A DNA stretch of 64,000 nucleotides from Mycoplasma sp. CAG:956 (GTDB lineage: Bacteria; Bacillota_I; Bacilli_A; RF39; UBA660), in NCBI GenBank assembly GCA_000433475.1, contig HF993083.1, forward strand, positions 14,157-78,156, given 5' to 3'. Of the stretch, positions 18,229 to 27,200 are shown piece by piece. Position 1 is the stretch's first letter, and each line of letters opens with the position of its first letter. The notes beneath the pieces were generated by a model. It did not search any database and was not told the origin of the DNA. It saw only the letters and a program-made list of their open reading frames with translations. Both the position numbers and the translations under genes were made by a program.

Positions 18229-19785
18229 ATGAAAAAAAATTATGACTATTATAATAATCCAAAGATAAATAGTTTTAAAGATTTAATGAATTTAAGTATT
18301 AAAAAACCAGATGATATAGCTTTTAAATATTTGGATAATAGTAAAGTTTTAATTAGTAAGACTTATAAAGATTTTTATGAAGATGTAAGACTTACTAGTA
18401 ATTATATAGCTAATCTTTATAATAATAAACATATTGCTTTAATTGGAAAGAATTCATATAACTTTTTAGTGTTATTTATGAGTATTGTTATCAGTGGTAA
18501 TTGTGTAGTTATTATTGATAAAGATTTAGATGCTAATGATATTAAAAAGATGCTTAAGAATACTAGTACTAATACTTGCTTTTATTCTAAAGAATATTGT
18601 GATAGTTTAAATGGGATTGTTAGTAAGATGTATCCGATTGAAGAGATAGAAAATTATAAATTAGAAAAAAATTTTATTAGATTTACTAATCCTAAAGATG
18701 CTAGTGTTATTTTCTTTACTTCGGGAACAACGGGATTTAACAAGGCTGTTTGTTTAAGTGAAGAAAATATTTGCTTTGATATTTGGTCTTTAGCTAGTCT
18801 ATTTAAACCGAATGGCGGTGTATTTGCCGTTTTACCATTTCATCATTCATTCGGACTTATTACCGGTATTTTAAAACCATTCTATTATCACGTTCCAATA
18901 TTTATTAATAGTAGTCTTAAGTCTTTACAAAAAGAAATGAAGCTAGCAGAGGCTAATACAATGTTTGTAGTGCCAGTATTTATTGAAACTTTTTATAAGA
19001 CTATTTGGTCAACAGCTAGAAAGACTAAGCAAGATAAAAAGTTGAAATTAGCGATTAAGTTATCTAACAGTCTTTTAAAAATTGGTATCGACTTAAGAAA
19101 GAAATTATTCAAATCAGTTACTGACCAGTTTGGGGGAAATTTGGAATATTTTATATGTGGTGGGGCTTATTTAGATAGCAAATATATTAAATGGTTCCGT
19201 AGTATTGGGATTGAAATTTTAAACGGTTATGGTATTACTGAGTGTAGTCCAGTTGTAGCAGTTAATCGTAATTTGTATGGTAAAGATGGTTCTGTTGGTC
19301 TAATTGGTCGTGATATTGATGTTAAAATAATCGACAATGAAATATGTGTTAAAGGTAAAAATGTCATGCTGGGGTATTTTAATGATACGAAGGCAACTAA
19401 AGAAGTCTTGCAGGACGGTTGGTTTAAAACTGGTGACCTAGGTTATATTGATAAAGATGGATTTTTGTTTATAACTGGTAGGAAGAAAAACTTAATAATT
19501 TTATCTAATGGTGAAAATATTTTACCAGAAATGATAGAAGAAAAACTAATGAAAGATAAAGGTATTATGGAAGTAGTGGTTAGTACTTTAAATAATCAGT
19601 TAGTAGCCTATATTTATCCAAGTGAGGATTACTTAGGTAATACGACTTATTTTAATAATTTAATTTATAAATATAATAAGATAGTTCCTAAAAATCATCA
19701 AATAAGTAAGTGTATTTTAAGAACTACGGAATTTAAGAAAAATAATAATCATAAAATTTTAAGAAATAAAATAATGGAGGAATAA
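18229..19785 (+). CDS. AMP-dependent acyl-activating enzyme (probable acyl-ACP synthetase)
   Basis: A 518-residue member of the ANL adenylating superfamily. It activates a carboxylic acid as acyl-AMP and passes it to a thiol. The P-loop motif FFTSGTTGFNKA is at about residue 162, GYGITECSPV at about 332, KTGDLGYIDKDGFLFITGR at about 399, and the adenylation lysine is probably in NHKILRNK near residue 512. The next genes encode an acyl carrier protein, a phosphopantetheinyl transferase and an acyltransferase, so the likely acceptor is that carrier protein rather than CoA. A fatty acid substrate is inference; an amino acid or aryl acid is possible. It starts an apparent five-gene operon. Confidence 0.88.
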   Translation: MKKNYDYYNNPKINSFKDLMNLSIKKPDDIAFKYLDNSKVLISKTYKDFYEDVRLTSNYIANLYNNKHIALIGKNSYNFLVLFMSIVISGNCVVIIDKDLDANDIKKMLKNTSTNTCFYSKEYCDSLNGIVSKMYPIEEIENYKLEKNFIRFTNPKDASVIFFTSGTTGFNKAVCLSEENICFDIWSLASLFKPNGGVFAVLPFHHSFGLITGILKPFYYHVPIFINSSLKSLQKEMKLAEANTMFVVPVFIETFYKTIWSTARKTKQDKKLKLAIKLSNSLLKIGIDLRKKLFKSVTDQFGGNLEYFICGGAYLDSKYIKWFRSIGIEILNGYGITECSPVVAVNRNLYGKDGSVGLIGRDIDVKIIDNEICVKGKNVMLGYFNDTKATKEVLQDGWFKTGDLGYIDKDGFLFITGRKKNLIILSNGENILPEMIEEKLMKDKGIMEVVVSTLNNQLVAYIYPSEDYLGNTTYFNNLIYKYNKIVPKNHQISKCILRTTEFKKNNNHKILRNKIMEE

Positions 19786-19788
19786 AAA

Positions 19789-20025
19789 ATGGAAAATAAA
19801 AAAATAATGGTTGGAGAAGTAATTAAATTAATTAGTGAGGTTTGTGAAATACCGGAAGAAAAGATTAGTGGTAAATCTAATTTAACAACGGATTTAGAGT
19901 TAGAATCTTTAGATATTGTTACTTTGATTAGTGAATGTGAAGAAAGATATCATATAACCGTTCCTGATAAAGATATTAAGACTTTCCAAACTGTTAATGA
20001 TATTGTGGAATACTTAAATAAGTAA
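19789..20025 (+). CDS. Acyl carrier protein
   Basis: A 78-residue four-helix carrier protein. The phosphopantetheine attachment serine is Ser40 in ELESLDIV, the counterpart of the usual DSLD motif with the first Asp replaced by Glu. It starts three bases after the acyl-activating enzyme stop, with the AGGAGG-like site (atggagg) in the end of that gene. With a dedicated activating enzyme before it and a phosphopantetheinyl transferase after it, it is probably a specialised carrier for this cluster. A housekeeping ACP role cannot be excluded, since no other ACP is seen here. Confidence 0.93.
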   Translation: MENKKIMVGEVIKLISEVCEIPEEKISGKSNLTTDLELESLDIVTLISECEERYHITVPDKDIKTFQTVNDIVEYLNK

Positions 20026-20063
20026 TTGTTAATTTATAAATTAATAATTAAGATTTTAGAAAA

Positions 20064-20507
20064 ATGAATAAATTATATATTGAAGAAAATGTTAGTAGTA
20101 ATGATATTATAAAAGAAATTGCTATTGATAATAATTTAAGTAACTATGTAGTTTTAAAAAATAAAAATGGTAAACCTTATTTTAAAGGTAATGATATCTA
20201 TTTTAATATAAGTAATAAAGATAATATAACAGTTGCAGTTACAAGTTTTAACCCAGTTGGTATTGATATTGAAAAATTAACTTTTAAGCTCTCGATAGTT
20301 AAACATTTTTTTAGTAAAAATGAACAAGAAATAATTAAGAAAAGTTTAAATAAAGAGTTAGACTTTACAACTATATGGGTAAAAAAAGAAGCTTATTTAA
20401 AATACTTGGGTTTAGATTTAACAAGTATTAGAAAGATAGATACAACTAAAATAAGTGGTTTTACAATAAAAAAATATAAAGAATATATAATAGGAATTAA
20501 GGAGTAA
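20064..20507 (+). CDS. 4'-phosphopantetheinyl transferase
   Basis: A 147-residue Sfp/AcpT-superfamily enzyme that moves phosphopantetheine from CoA to the carrier-protein serine. Its two signature motifs are visible: PVGIDIEKL (about residue 70, magnesium-binding Asp and Glu) and WVKKEAYLKYLG (about 111-122). It is shorter than Sfp (about 220) and resembles a compact single-domain AcpS-like form. It follows the ACP gene by 38 bases and precedes the glycosyltransferase by two bases. Its natural target is most likely the adjacent ACP. Confidence 0.85.
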   Translation: MNKLYIEENVSSNDIIKEIAIDNNLSNYVVLKNKNGKPYFKGNDIYFNISNKDNITVAVTSFNPVGIDIEKLTFKLSIVKHFFSKNEQEIIKKSLNKELDFTTIWVKKEAYLKYLGLDLTSIRKIDTTKISGFTIKKYKEYIIGIKE

Positions 20508-20509
20508 GG

Positions 20510-22264
20510 ATGAATTTATTATATTGTGGGGATAGTAATATTAAAGACGGTCTATTTTTGTCAATAAAATCAATTTTAAAAGTAGAAAAAGAAGCTTTAA
20601 ATATTTATGTTTTATCAATGGATTATTTAAATTATAAAAAGATAGATAGTGATTTTATTGATTATTTAGATACTTTAGTAAAAGAAGTTAATAAGAAGAG
20701 TTTTGTTAAACTAATTGATATGACTAGTATTTATCAAGAACATGAATGTAAGGCAAATAAAGATACTTTATTTACACCTTATTGTATGTTAAGACTATAT
20801 AGTGATTTAGTTGATTTACCTAGTAAAATATTATATTTAGATACGGATGTTTTAGTCTATCGTAGTTTTAAAGATTTTTATAATATTAATAATACTAATT
20901 ATGAATTAGTAGGGGTACTAGATTACTATGGTAGTCATGTTTATAAGAAAAATCCTTTTAAGAAAGATTATTTAAATTCTGGAGTATTACTGTTTAATTT
21001 GGATTTACTAAAAAAGGAAGATATTTTAAAGAAAGCTCGTAAAATGTGTGCGACTAAAAAGATGCTATTGCCTGATCAAAGTGCTTTAAACATTTTGTGT
21101 AAACATAAACTTATTGTTGATAGAAAATATAACGAACAAAAAGCTATGCAAAGTGATACGGTGCTAAGACATTTTACAACGACATTTAAGTTTTTTCCAA
21201 GGATTAAAACACAAAAAGTTAAGCCTTGGCAAATTAATAGAATGCATGATGTATTAAACTGTCATGAATTTGATTGGTTACTTGATGAATATAAGGAGTG
21301 GTTACAAATGAATAATAAAATTATACCAATATTTTTTACAATCGATGATGCTTTTGCACCTTTTGCAAGTGTAGCAATAAAGTCATTACTTGATAATGCT
21401 AGTCAAAATTATTTTTATCATATTCATATTGTTAATAATGGTTTAAGTGAAGAAAATATTACTAAGATTTTAGAATTAGAAACTAGTTATAGTAAGATAA
21501 TGTTTAATAATATGGATGAAAGACTTAAAGCAATAACGGATAAAAAAGGAACAAGATTAAGAGAAGACTACTTTAGTTTGGCTATTTTCTTTAGAATTTT
21601 TATCCCTGATTGTTTTAAGGAATATGATAAAGCTTTATATATTGATGCTGATACTATAATATTAGATGATATTAGTAAGTTATATAATACGGATTTAGAA
21701 GGTAACTATATTGGGGGATGTGTTGATACTTCTTGTTTTGGTATTAAAGATATAACTAATTATTTTACCAACGGTGTTGGAGTTGATTACCGTGAGTATA
21801 TAAATTCTGGTGTTATTCTTTTTGATATGAAAACCTTAAGAGATAAAGGTTTTGCCGATAAATTCTTATATTTATTTAATAAATATAACTTTGGCAATGT
21901 AGATCCTGACCAATCTTATATAAATGCGATGCTAAAAGGTAAAATTAAGTATTTAGATGGTAAGTGGGATACTATGCCTACTGAGGGTGGTAAAAGATGT
22001 GATAATCCGGGTATTGTTCACTTCAATTTATTTAAGAAACCTTGGCATTATGATAATGTTTTATATGAAGAGGAATTTTGGAGTTATGCTAAGAAGACAG
22101 CTTATTATGAAAAAATAAAGGAAATTAAAGAAAACTATACTGATGAAGATAAACAAAAAGACAATAAGAGCTTAGAAGCAATGTTAAAAAGATGTCGAGA
22201 AATAGTTAAAGATGAGGTTACTTTTAAAACAGTCTTTGATAGTGGTAAGGAAGATAGATTGTAA
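20510..22264 (+). CDS. Tandem GT8-family glycosyltransferase
   Basis: A 584-residue protein made of two GT8 domains, each with its own metal-binding DXD: LYLDTDVLVY (about residue 109) and LYIDADTIIL (about 380). The first domain begins MNLLYCGDSNIKDGLFLSIK, the second at about 267 with MNNKIIPIFFTIDDAFAPFA. Both keep the family's late PDQS motif (PDQSALNIL, DPDQSYINAM). GT8 enzymes are retaining, mostly galactosyl- or glucosyltransferases. In this cluster it probably glycosylates a lipid or cell-surface acceptor. An internal AAGGAG and ATG at the domain junction (21293-21310) could start the second domain alone. It overlaps the acyltransferase gene by one base (TAATG). Confidence 0.88.
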   Translation: MNLLYCGDSNIKDGLFLSIKSILKVEKEALNIYVLSMDYLNYKKIDSDFIDYLDTLVKEVNKKSFVKLIDMTSIYQEHECKANKDTLFTPYCMLRLYSDLVDLPSKILYLDTDVLVYRSFKDFYNINNTNYELVGVLDYYGSHVYKKNPFKKDYLNSGVLLFNLDLLKKEDILKKARKMCATKKMLLPDQSALNILCKHKLIVDRKYNEQKAMQSDTVLRHFTTTFKFFPRIKTQKVKPWQINRMHDVLNCHEFDWLLDEYKEWLQMNNKIIPIFFTIDDAFAPFASVAIKSLLDNASQNYFYHIHIVNNGLSEENITKILELETSYSKIMFNNMDERLKAITDKKGTRLREDYFSLAIFFRIFIPDCFKEYDKALYIDADTIILDDISKLYNTDLEGNYIGGCVDTSCFGIKDITNYFTNGVGVDYREYINSGVILFDMKTLRDKGFADKFLYLFNKYNFGNVDPDQSYINAMLKGKIKYLDGKWDTMPTEGGKRCDNPGIVHFNLFKKPWHYDNVLYEEEFWSYAKKTAYYEKIKEIKENYTDEDKQKDNKSLEAMLKRCREIVKDEVTFKTVFDSGKEDRL

Positions 22265-23127
22265 TGATTATCGGTGGTTCGAAAAAAGATGTAATTAAAA
22301 ATATTGAACAAAATGTCTTAGATAATGAACTTAATAAAAAAGTAGAAGTTAATGATGCGATATTAAGTGATGAGGAAATAACTAAGTTATTAGATACTTT
22401 TTATAAAAATAAAGGTAAGAAAATAAGATATGGTATTAAACATGCAATTGCTAATATGACAGTAAGTAAGTATATGAAAATGCTTGATAAAGATATAGTT
22501 ATTAATGGGGCTGAAAAGTTAAAAAATGTGGATTTAAGTAAGGGAGCAATTATTACATCTAATCATTTTAATCCTTTAGATACTTTTATTATTAGAAAAT
22601 TAGTAGAAAAAGTCTTAAAGAAAGATTTGTATATAGTTATTCAAGATACAAATTTAGCCATGCCTGGTAGTTTAGGTTTTTTAATGAATTATTTAAATGT
22701 TATACCAGTTAGTAAAAGTCCAACTTATTTAGCGGGAACATTTAAAGAAAATTTAAGAAAAATTCTAAATGCTGGTAATATTGTTTTGATTTATCCAGAA
22801 GAAGAAATGTGGTTTAATTATCGTAAGATAAGACCATTAAAAAGAGGAGCTTATCAGTATGCTGCTATTCTTAATGTACCCGTAATATCTTGTTTTACAA
22901 AGATAATAGATACAGATATAGTTGATAACGAAGAATTTAATAAGACTACTTATGAGTTAAATGTTTTGGGAGTTTTATATCCTGATAAAGATGTTAGTCC
23001 TAGAGTAAATAGTATTAATATGTTAAATGAAGATTATGAGTGGAAGAAACAGGCATATGAAAATGTTTATCATAAAAAGTTAGAATATACTTTTTCTGCT
23101 GATGATATTGCTGGTTATAGATGGTAG
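22264..23127 (+). CDS. PlsC-like 1-acylglycerol-phosphate-type acyltransferase
   Basis: A 287-residue acyltransferase. The HX4D active-site motif is HFNPLD in SNHFNPLDTF (about residue 101), and YPEEEMWFNYRK with RPLKRGAYQYA (about 179-200) is the substrate-binding region of PlsC-type enzymes. The first 60 residues are a charged extension. It is the last gene of a tightly spaced cluster with an acyl-ACP synthetase and ACP, so it would transfer an acyl chain from ACP to a lysophospholipid or glycolipid. The acceptor is not known. Its start overlaps the stop of the GT8 gene. Confidence 0.85.
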   Translation: MIIGGSKKDVIKNIEQNVLDNELNKKVEVNDAILSDEEITKLLDTFYKNKGKKIRYGIKHAIANMTVSKYMKMLDKDIVINGAEKLKNVDLSKGAIITSNHFNPLDTFIIRKLVEKVLKKDLYIVIQDTNLAMPGSLGFLMNYLNVIPVSKSPTYLAGTFKENLRKILNAGNIVLIYPEEEMWFNYRKIRPLKRGAYQYAAILNVPVISCFTKIIDTDIVDNEEFNKTTYELNVLGVLYPDKDVSPRVNSINMLNEDYEWKKQAYENVYHKKLEYTFSADDIAGYRW

Positions 23128-23149
23128 AGTACTTAGTACTCTTTTTTTT
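23126..23149 (+). terminator. Rho-independent terminator of the acyl-lipid cluster
   Basis: A perfect seven-pair stem (agagtac with gtactct), three-base loop, then eight T. The stem begins in the acyltransferase stop codon. Confidence 0.85.
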
Positions 23150-23195
23150 GTATGAATATATATTTATTGGGAATAATATATTCTTTAGATAATAT

Positions 23196-23490
23196 TTTCA
23201 TAGAGTTAAAAACTCTATGAATACGTATTTTCGGATATTATTTTTACCTTATACCTAAATAATATCATATCTTTAAGCCTTTTTAAAGAATATATTTAAA
23301 GATAAATTATCTTTTTATAGTCAAATTTCTAGTCAAACAATATCTTTTAAAACCTAGGTGAATACTGGCTTTGCTAAAAATTATTCTAGTCAGAAAACAA
23401 ATTTCATTCTAGTCGAAATTATAGTCAAATAGACTTCAAACTCAGTATTCACCTAATATTTTCATAGAGTTTTTAACTCTATGAAAACAG
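23196..23490 (+). repeat. Palindrome-bounded repeat element, copy A
   Basis: This stretch has no gene. It is bounded by two palindromes, ttttcatagagtt/aactctatga (from 23196) and ttttcatagag/ctctatgaaa (to 23486). Inside is a 13-base inverted repeat, taggtgaatactg (23354) and cagtattcaccta (about 23442). Between them are several short AGTCAAA or AGTCGAAA repeats. A related arrangement lies at 56260-56545, also just upstream of an intact surface-protein gene. It may be a recombination site, a small mobile element or a regulatory region. Confidence 0.7.
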
Positions 23491-23571
23491 AATTAATGGA
23501 TATGTATATTATTTTTAATTTTGGTAGGCTATAAGTGTTGCATATTATAGCTAGAAATGGTTTATATTAAT

Positions 23572-25332
23572 ATGAAAAAATTTAATAAAGATAAGTATTT
23601 AAAGAAATTAAAATTTAATAAGTATAAGAGATACTTATATATAGGAATACCTTGTATATTAGTATTATTAATAGGAATATACTTTGCTTATTCAAAGTTT
23701 AGTGTTTTTAAAGAGGAAGAAGTAGTAAGAACTACGGTAGAAAGTTTTATCTCTGATGATGCTGTTATTGGAGCTTATATAGATGGAGAATACTCTAAAA
23801 CTATTCCTGGTAAGAATGATGGTTATATAGTAGATAAAATAGTCTGTGATAATGATGCAACTGCTTCTTGGAATAATGATTCTTGGGGAATAGTATTAAC
23901 TAATCTAACTAAGAGAACTAAATGTAATGTGTATTTTAAGAAAGGCATAAAAATTGGTAATTTGACTGCTTTTGTTGATGAGTTAGGTAAATGTCCAACT
24001 ATCAATAGTGATGGTACAGTTAATGTAACTAGTGCTGAAGCAACGGATGGTTATGTTTGTAGTGCAAAAGACGCATATGGAACAAGTTATTATTATCGTG
24101 GAAATGTTACAAACAACTATGTAAAGTTTGGTAAATGGTCTGATGATTTACCGACATCGTTTGTTGATGGTGATGGTAATATATATGATTCTTATGATGA
24201 TTGTACAAGTTTTGGTGGTGGTGATTGTACTGAGTTAGCTCTTGCTGGAAAAAGTATGTACTGGCGAATTGTTCGTATTAATGGCGATGGTACCGTTAGA
24301 GTAATCTATGATGGAACTTCAGCTCATACCAATGGTGAAAGTAGTATGGATAGACAAATTGGAACATCAGCATTCAATTCATATTGGAAGAAGGATAATG
24401 TTCAAGAAGCTACTGAATCATATGTTTATGATAATGCTGGTGTTGGCTATATGTATGGTAATCGTGATGCTATGGTAGAAACCACATCATCTTTTATATC
24501 AACTAGTTTTCAAAATAATTATACATATTATATTGCTAAAGAGTATACATATGATGCCACAACCGATAGATTTACTTTAAAAGATCCGATTGCCGTATTA
24601 GGTAGTGCTATGACCTCAGACTATGTAGGCTATTATACTTTTGGAAATTCAAATGTTAGTTATTCTAATAGCCGATTGATGAAAATATTTGGAGTAACAG
24701 CTGGTCGTATAGATGCCGATGTAGAATATGGTTATATCACGTATGGGACTTCAAGTAAAGAAGTAGCTCAGACTAATATAAATGACTCAACTATAAAAGC
24801 TTACTTAGATAATTGGTATAAAACTAATATTTTCGGTACGAAAAATGAACAATATTTAGCGGATAATATTTTTTGCAATGATCGCAGTTTTGCATCTAGT
24901 AATTCAGGAACTGGAGCTGGAGTAAGTAAAACATATTATAATTGGTATAATTGGCATACATCTAAGTCTAATTTAAAATGCCCACAAAAAAATGATGCCT
25001 TTACGGTAAGCGATACTACCAATGGTAATGGAGCACTAACATATCCAGTCGGACTTTTAAGTACGGATGAAATAGTACTAGCCGGTGGATTGGATAAAGA
25101 AAATAGTGATTATTACTTATACTTTGGGAACTGGTGGTGGACTTCCTCACCATACGAATTTGCCAGCAGCAGTGCTGACATGCGTTATGTGGCTCAGAGT
25201 GGTCTTGCGAGTGCCAAAGGCTTTGGTGCTGCTGATTCCAGCCGTGGTGTTCGTCCAGTTATCAATCTGAAGGCTGAAGTGCTGGCACAAGGCTCCGGGA
25301 CAGCTTCGGATCCTTATCGCATTTCTTCGTAG
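23572..25332 (+). CDS. Membrane-anchored surface protein, mosaic 3' end
   Basis: A 586-residue protein starting at the ATG that gives MKKFNKDKYLKKLKFNK, as in its paralogue at 27201-28558; an ATG 15 bases upstream is less likely. A basic N-terminus and one membrane helix (about 20-42) anchor a large extracellular part. Family landmarks are DGYVCSA, SYYYRGNVTNNYVKFG, YWRIVRINGDGT, YDGTSAH, DNIFCNDR, CPQKNDAFTVSD and WWTSSPYEF, a DUF6273-like ending seen in gut bacterial surface proteins. The function is unknown. The last 200 bases are much more GC-rich, with codons such as CTG, GGC and GCC that are rare around it, suggesting a replaced 3' end. A repeat element lies upstream. Confidence 0.8.
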   Translation: MKKFNKDKYLKKLKFNKYKRYLYIGIPCILVLLIGIYFAYSKFSVFKEEEVVRTTVESFISDDAVIGAYIDGEYSKTIPGKNDGYIVDKIVCDNDATASWNNDSWGIVLTNLTKRTKCNVYFKKGIKIGNLTAFVDELGKCPTINSDGTVNVTSAEATDGYVCSAKDAYGTSYYYRGNVTNNYVKFGKWSDDLPTSFVDGDGNIYDSYDDCTSFGGGDCTELALAGKSMYWRIVRINGDGTVRVIYDGTSAHTNGESSMDRQIGTSAFNSYWKKDNVQEATESYVYDNAGVGYMYGNRDAMVETTSSFISTSFQNNYTYYIAKEYTYDATTDRFTLKDPIAVLGSAMTSDYVGYYTFGNSNVSYSNSRLMKIFGVTAGRIDADVEYGYITYGTSSKEVAQTNINDSTIKAYLDNWYKTNIFGTKNEQYLADNIFCNDRSFASSNSGTGAGVSKTYYNWYNWHTSKSNLKCPQKNDAFTVSDTTNGNGALTYPVGLLSTDEIVLAGGLDKENSDYYLYFGNWWWTSSPYEFASSSADMRYVAQSGLASAKGFGAADSSRGVRPVINLKAEVLAQGSGTASDPYRISS

Positions 25333-25454
25333 AAGAAATTATAAATTGTAAAATAGAAAGTCATAATGAGAAGTTATGATTTTTTAAAGCAATTAAGATT
25401 AAGGGGTTAAAAGTATCTTAATATATAGTATTATTTAGGTATAAATTAAAATAT

Positions 25455-26125
25455 GTTAATAATAGTTATGGGACTGTTAATGTGACGAAAGTAGAATCTA
25501 CATATGGGTATGTTTGTAATGTAACTGATGTTTATGAGACTAGTTATTACTTTAGAGGAAATATTACCAATAACTATGTTAAGTTTGGAGGATTTTATTG
25601 GCATATTTTAAGAATAAATGGGGATGGCTCAATTAGGCTTGTCTATGATGGAACTAGTGCTCATGATAATAATGAATCAAGTAGTGATAGAATTATTGGG
25701 AATAGTAAATACAATAGTAGTGCGAATGATAATACTTATGTTGGTTATATGTATGGTAGCACTGGTGCTTCTTCATACGATGCAACGCATGCTAATACTA
25801 ATGATTCTACTATTAAGATTTATATTGATAATACAACTAATCTAAGTAAATATTTTACTTATTATCAGCCGATGAGGTCGTTTTAGCTGGGAATTGGACT
25901 GATGCTAATACTAATTATTTATATACGGGTAGTCAGTATTGGACTATTTCTGCTGGTAGTTATACAACGATGACTTCAGGAAATAGATTAATTGATGCTG
26001 ATGGAGGTTCTCCTAATTTTAGTTTAGTTGATGTTGATATTGGCGTTAAACCTATTATTAATCTTAAAGCTAATTCTTTAACTAAGGTTCTAGGAACTAA
26101 GGATAGTCTATATACAGTGGAATAA
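25455..26125 (+). pseudogene. Decayed surface-protein paralogue
   Basis: A remnant of the same family without the N-terminal anchor region. It begins in the middle (NSYGTVNVTKVESTYGYV), runs through YYFRGNITNNYVKFGGFYW and VGYMYGSTGA, and leaves frame near 25862. The next frame reads LSADEVVLAGNWTDANTNY to the family ending. Compared with the paralogue at 27201-28558, the segment between DNT.NLS and LSADE is deleted, besides the frameshift and the lost 5' end. Nucleotide similarity to that copy, which is in the opposite orientation, is high. It is not expected to be expressed as a functional protein. Confidence 0.8.
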
Positions 26126-26128
26126 AAA

Positions 26129-26170
26129 AACTACAAGTGTTTAAGTTAATTACTTATTCTTGTAGTTTTT
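26129..26170. terminator. Bidirectional terminator
   Basis: aaaactacaag and cttgtagtttt form an eleven-pair stem with T runs on both strands. It lies between the decayed surface gene and the convergent radical SAM gene. Confidence 0.75.
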
Positions 26171-27095
26171 TTCCTTGATAAGTATCTCTTTTTACCATTT
26201 CTTTATCTATATCATTTAGAACACAAAATTTCTTTAAGACCCATTCGGGAGTAATTAAATCTTCTTTTTTAGGATCTCCTGTTAGTCTATGAATAACCAT
26301 TTCTGGACGAAGATATTCTAACTGGGAGACTACTATATCAATATATTCTTCTTTAGTTAAGATATGAAATGGCTTTTCTTGATACATAGAAGCTAACTTA
26401 GTGTTTTTAATAACATGTAACATATGGATTTTAATGCCAGCTACATTTAAAGAATTTACATATTTGGCTGTATTAATCATCATATCTTTGGTTTCGCCAG
26501 GTAGACCATTAATAATATGGACAACTACCTTAATATTATTAGCTACTAACTTTTTAACACACTCGTCAAAGTTTTTTAAATCATGACCACGATGGATTAA
26601 TTTTAAAGTTTCATCATACATAGATTGTAATCCTAATTCAATAGTAAGATTAGTTCTTTTATTTAAATCGATTAGATATTCTAGGCATTTATCAGAAATA
26701 CAATCACTACGAGTAGCAATAGAAAGGCCAATAACGTTAGGAATTTTTAAAATAGGTTCAAACTTTTCTTTTAGTATTTCAACTGGAGCATAAGTATTGG
26801 TATTAGCTTGGAAGTAACCGATGTAATAGGCATCTTGCCATTTATGTTCCATAACATTTTTAACCATTTCAAATTGCGTTATTAAATCATCTTCGACTAA
26901 GCCGGCAAAATCACCACTACCTAATGGTGAACAAAATATGCAACCATAGCCATCTTTTTTATTGGGACAACTGAAACCGGCATTTAAAGAAACTTTAAAG
27001 ACTTTTTTTCCATATTTAGTTTTATATTCATAATTTAGGGTATGATATCTTTTATTATCGAGAGTATATTTAAACGTGTTTTCCATGTAAATCAC
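26154..27095 (-). CDS. Radical SAM protein, TIGR01212/YtqA-like family
   Basis: A 313-residue radical SAM enzyme. The cluster-binding cysteines are in CPNKKDGYGCIFC (about residues 43-55, spacing CX8CX2C), the pattern of the TIGR01212 (YtqA-like) group, not the usual CX3CX2C. NTYAPVEIL, TIELGLQSMYDETL and INGLPGETKDMM are typical of the barrel. The reaction of this group is not well established; members have been linked to tRNA modification. The gene may start at either of two Met codons nine bases apart. It lies between two oppositely oriented copies of a surface-protein gene. Confidence 0.9.
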   Translation of the reverse strand: MIYMENTFKYTLDNKRYHTLNYEYKTKYGKKVFKVSLNAGFSCPNKKDGYGCIFCSPLGSGDFAGLVEDDLITQFEMVKNVMEHKWQDAYYIGYFQANTNTYAPVEILKEKFEPILKIPNVIGLSIATRSDCISDKCLEYLIDLNKRTNLTIELGLQSMYDETLKLIHRGHDLKNFDECVKKLVANNIKVVVHIINGLPGETKDMMINTAKYVNSLNVAGIKIHMLHVIKNTKLASMYQEKPFHILTKEEYIDIVVSQLEYLRPEMVIHRLTGDPKKEDLITPEWVLKKFCVLNDIDKEMVKRDTYQGKKLQE

Positions 27096-27200
27096 CTAGA
27101 AGTAGTTTAACATAAAAACTAAATTTTAAAAATAAAAAAAATAAGTTGGAAATTTTTAATTTTAGTCCAACTTACTTTTTGTTTGATGGTATAGATAACA

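Noticed and set aside
23319..23460. CRISPR array suggested by the AGTCAAA repeats
   Set aside because: The repeats are only about seven bases with irregular spacing, no unique spacers, and no cas genes are present.
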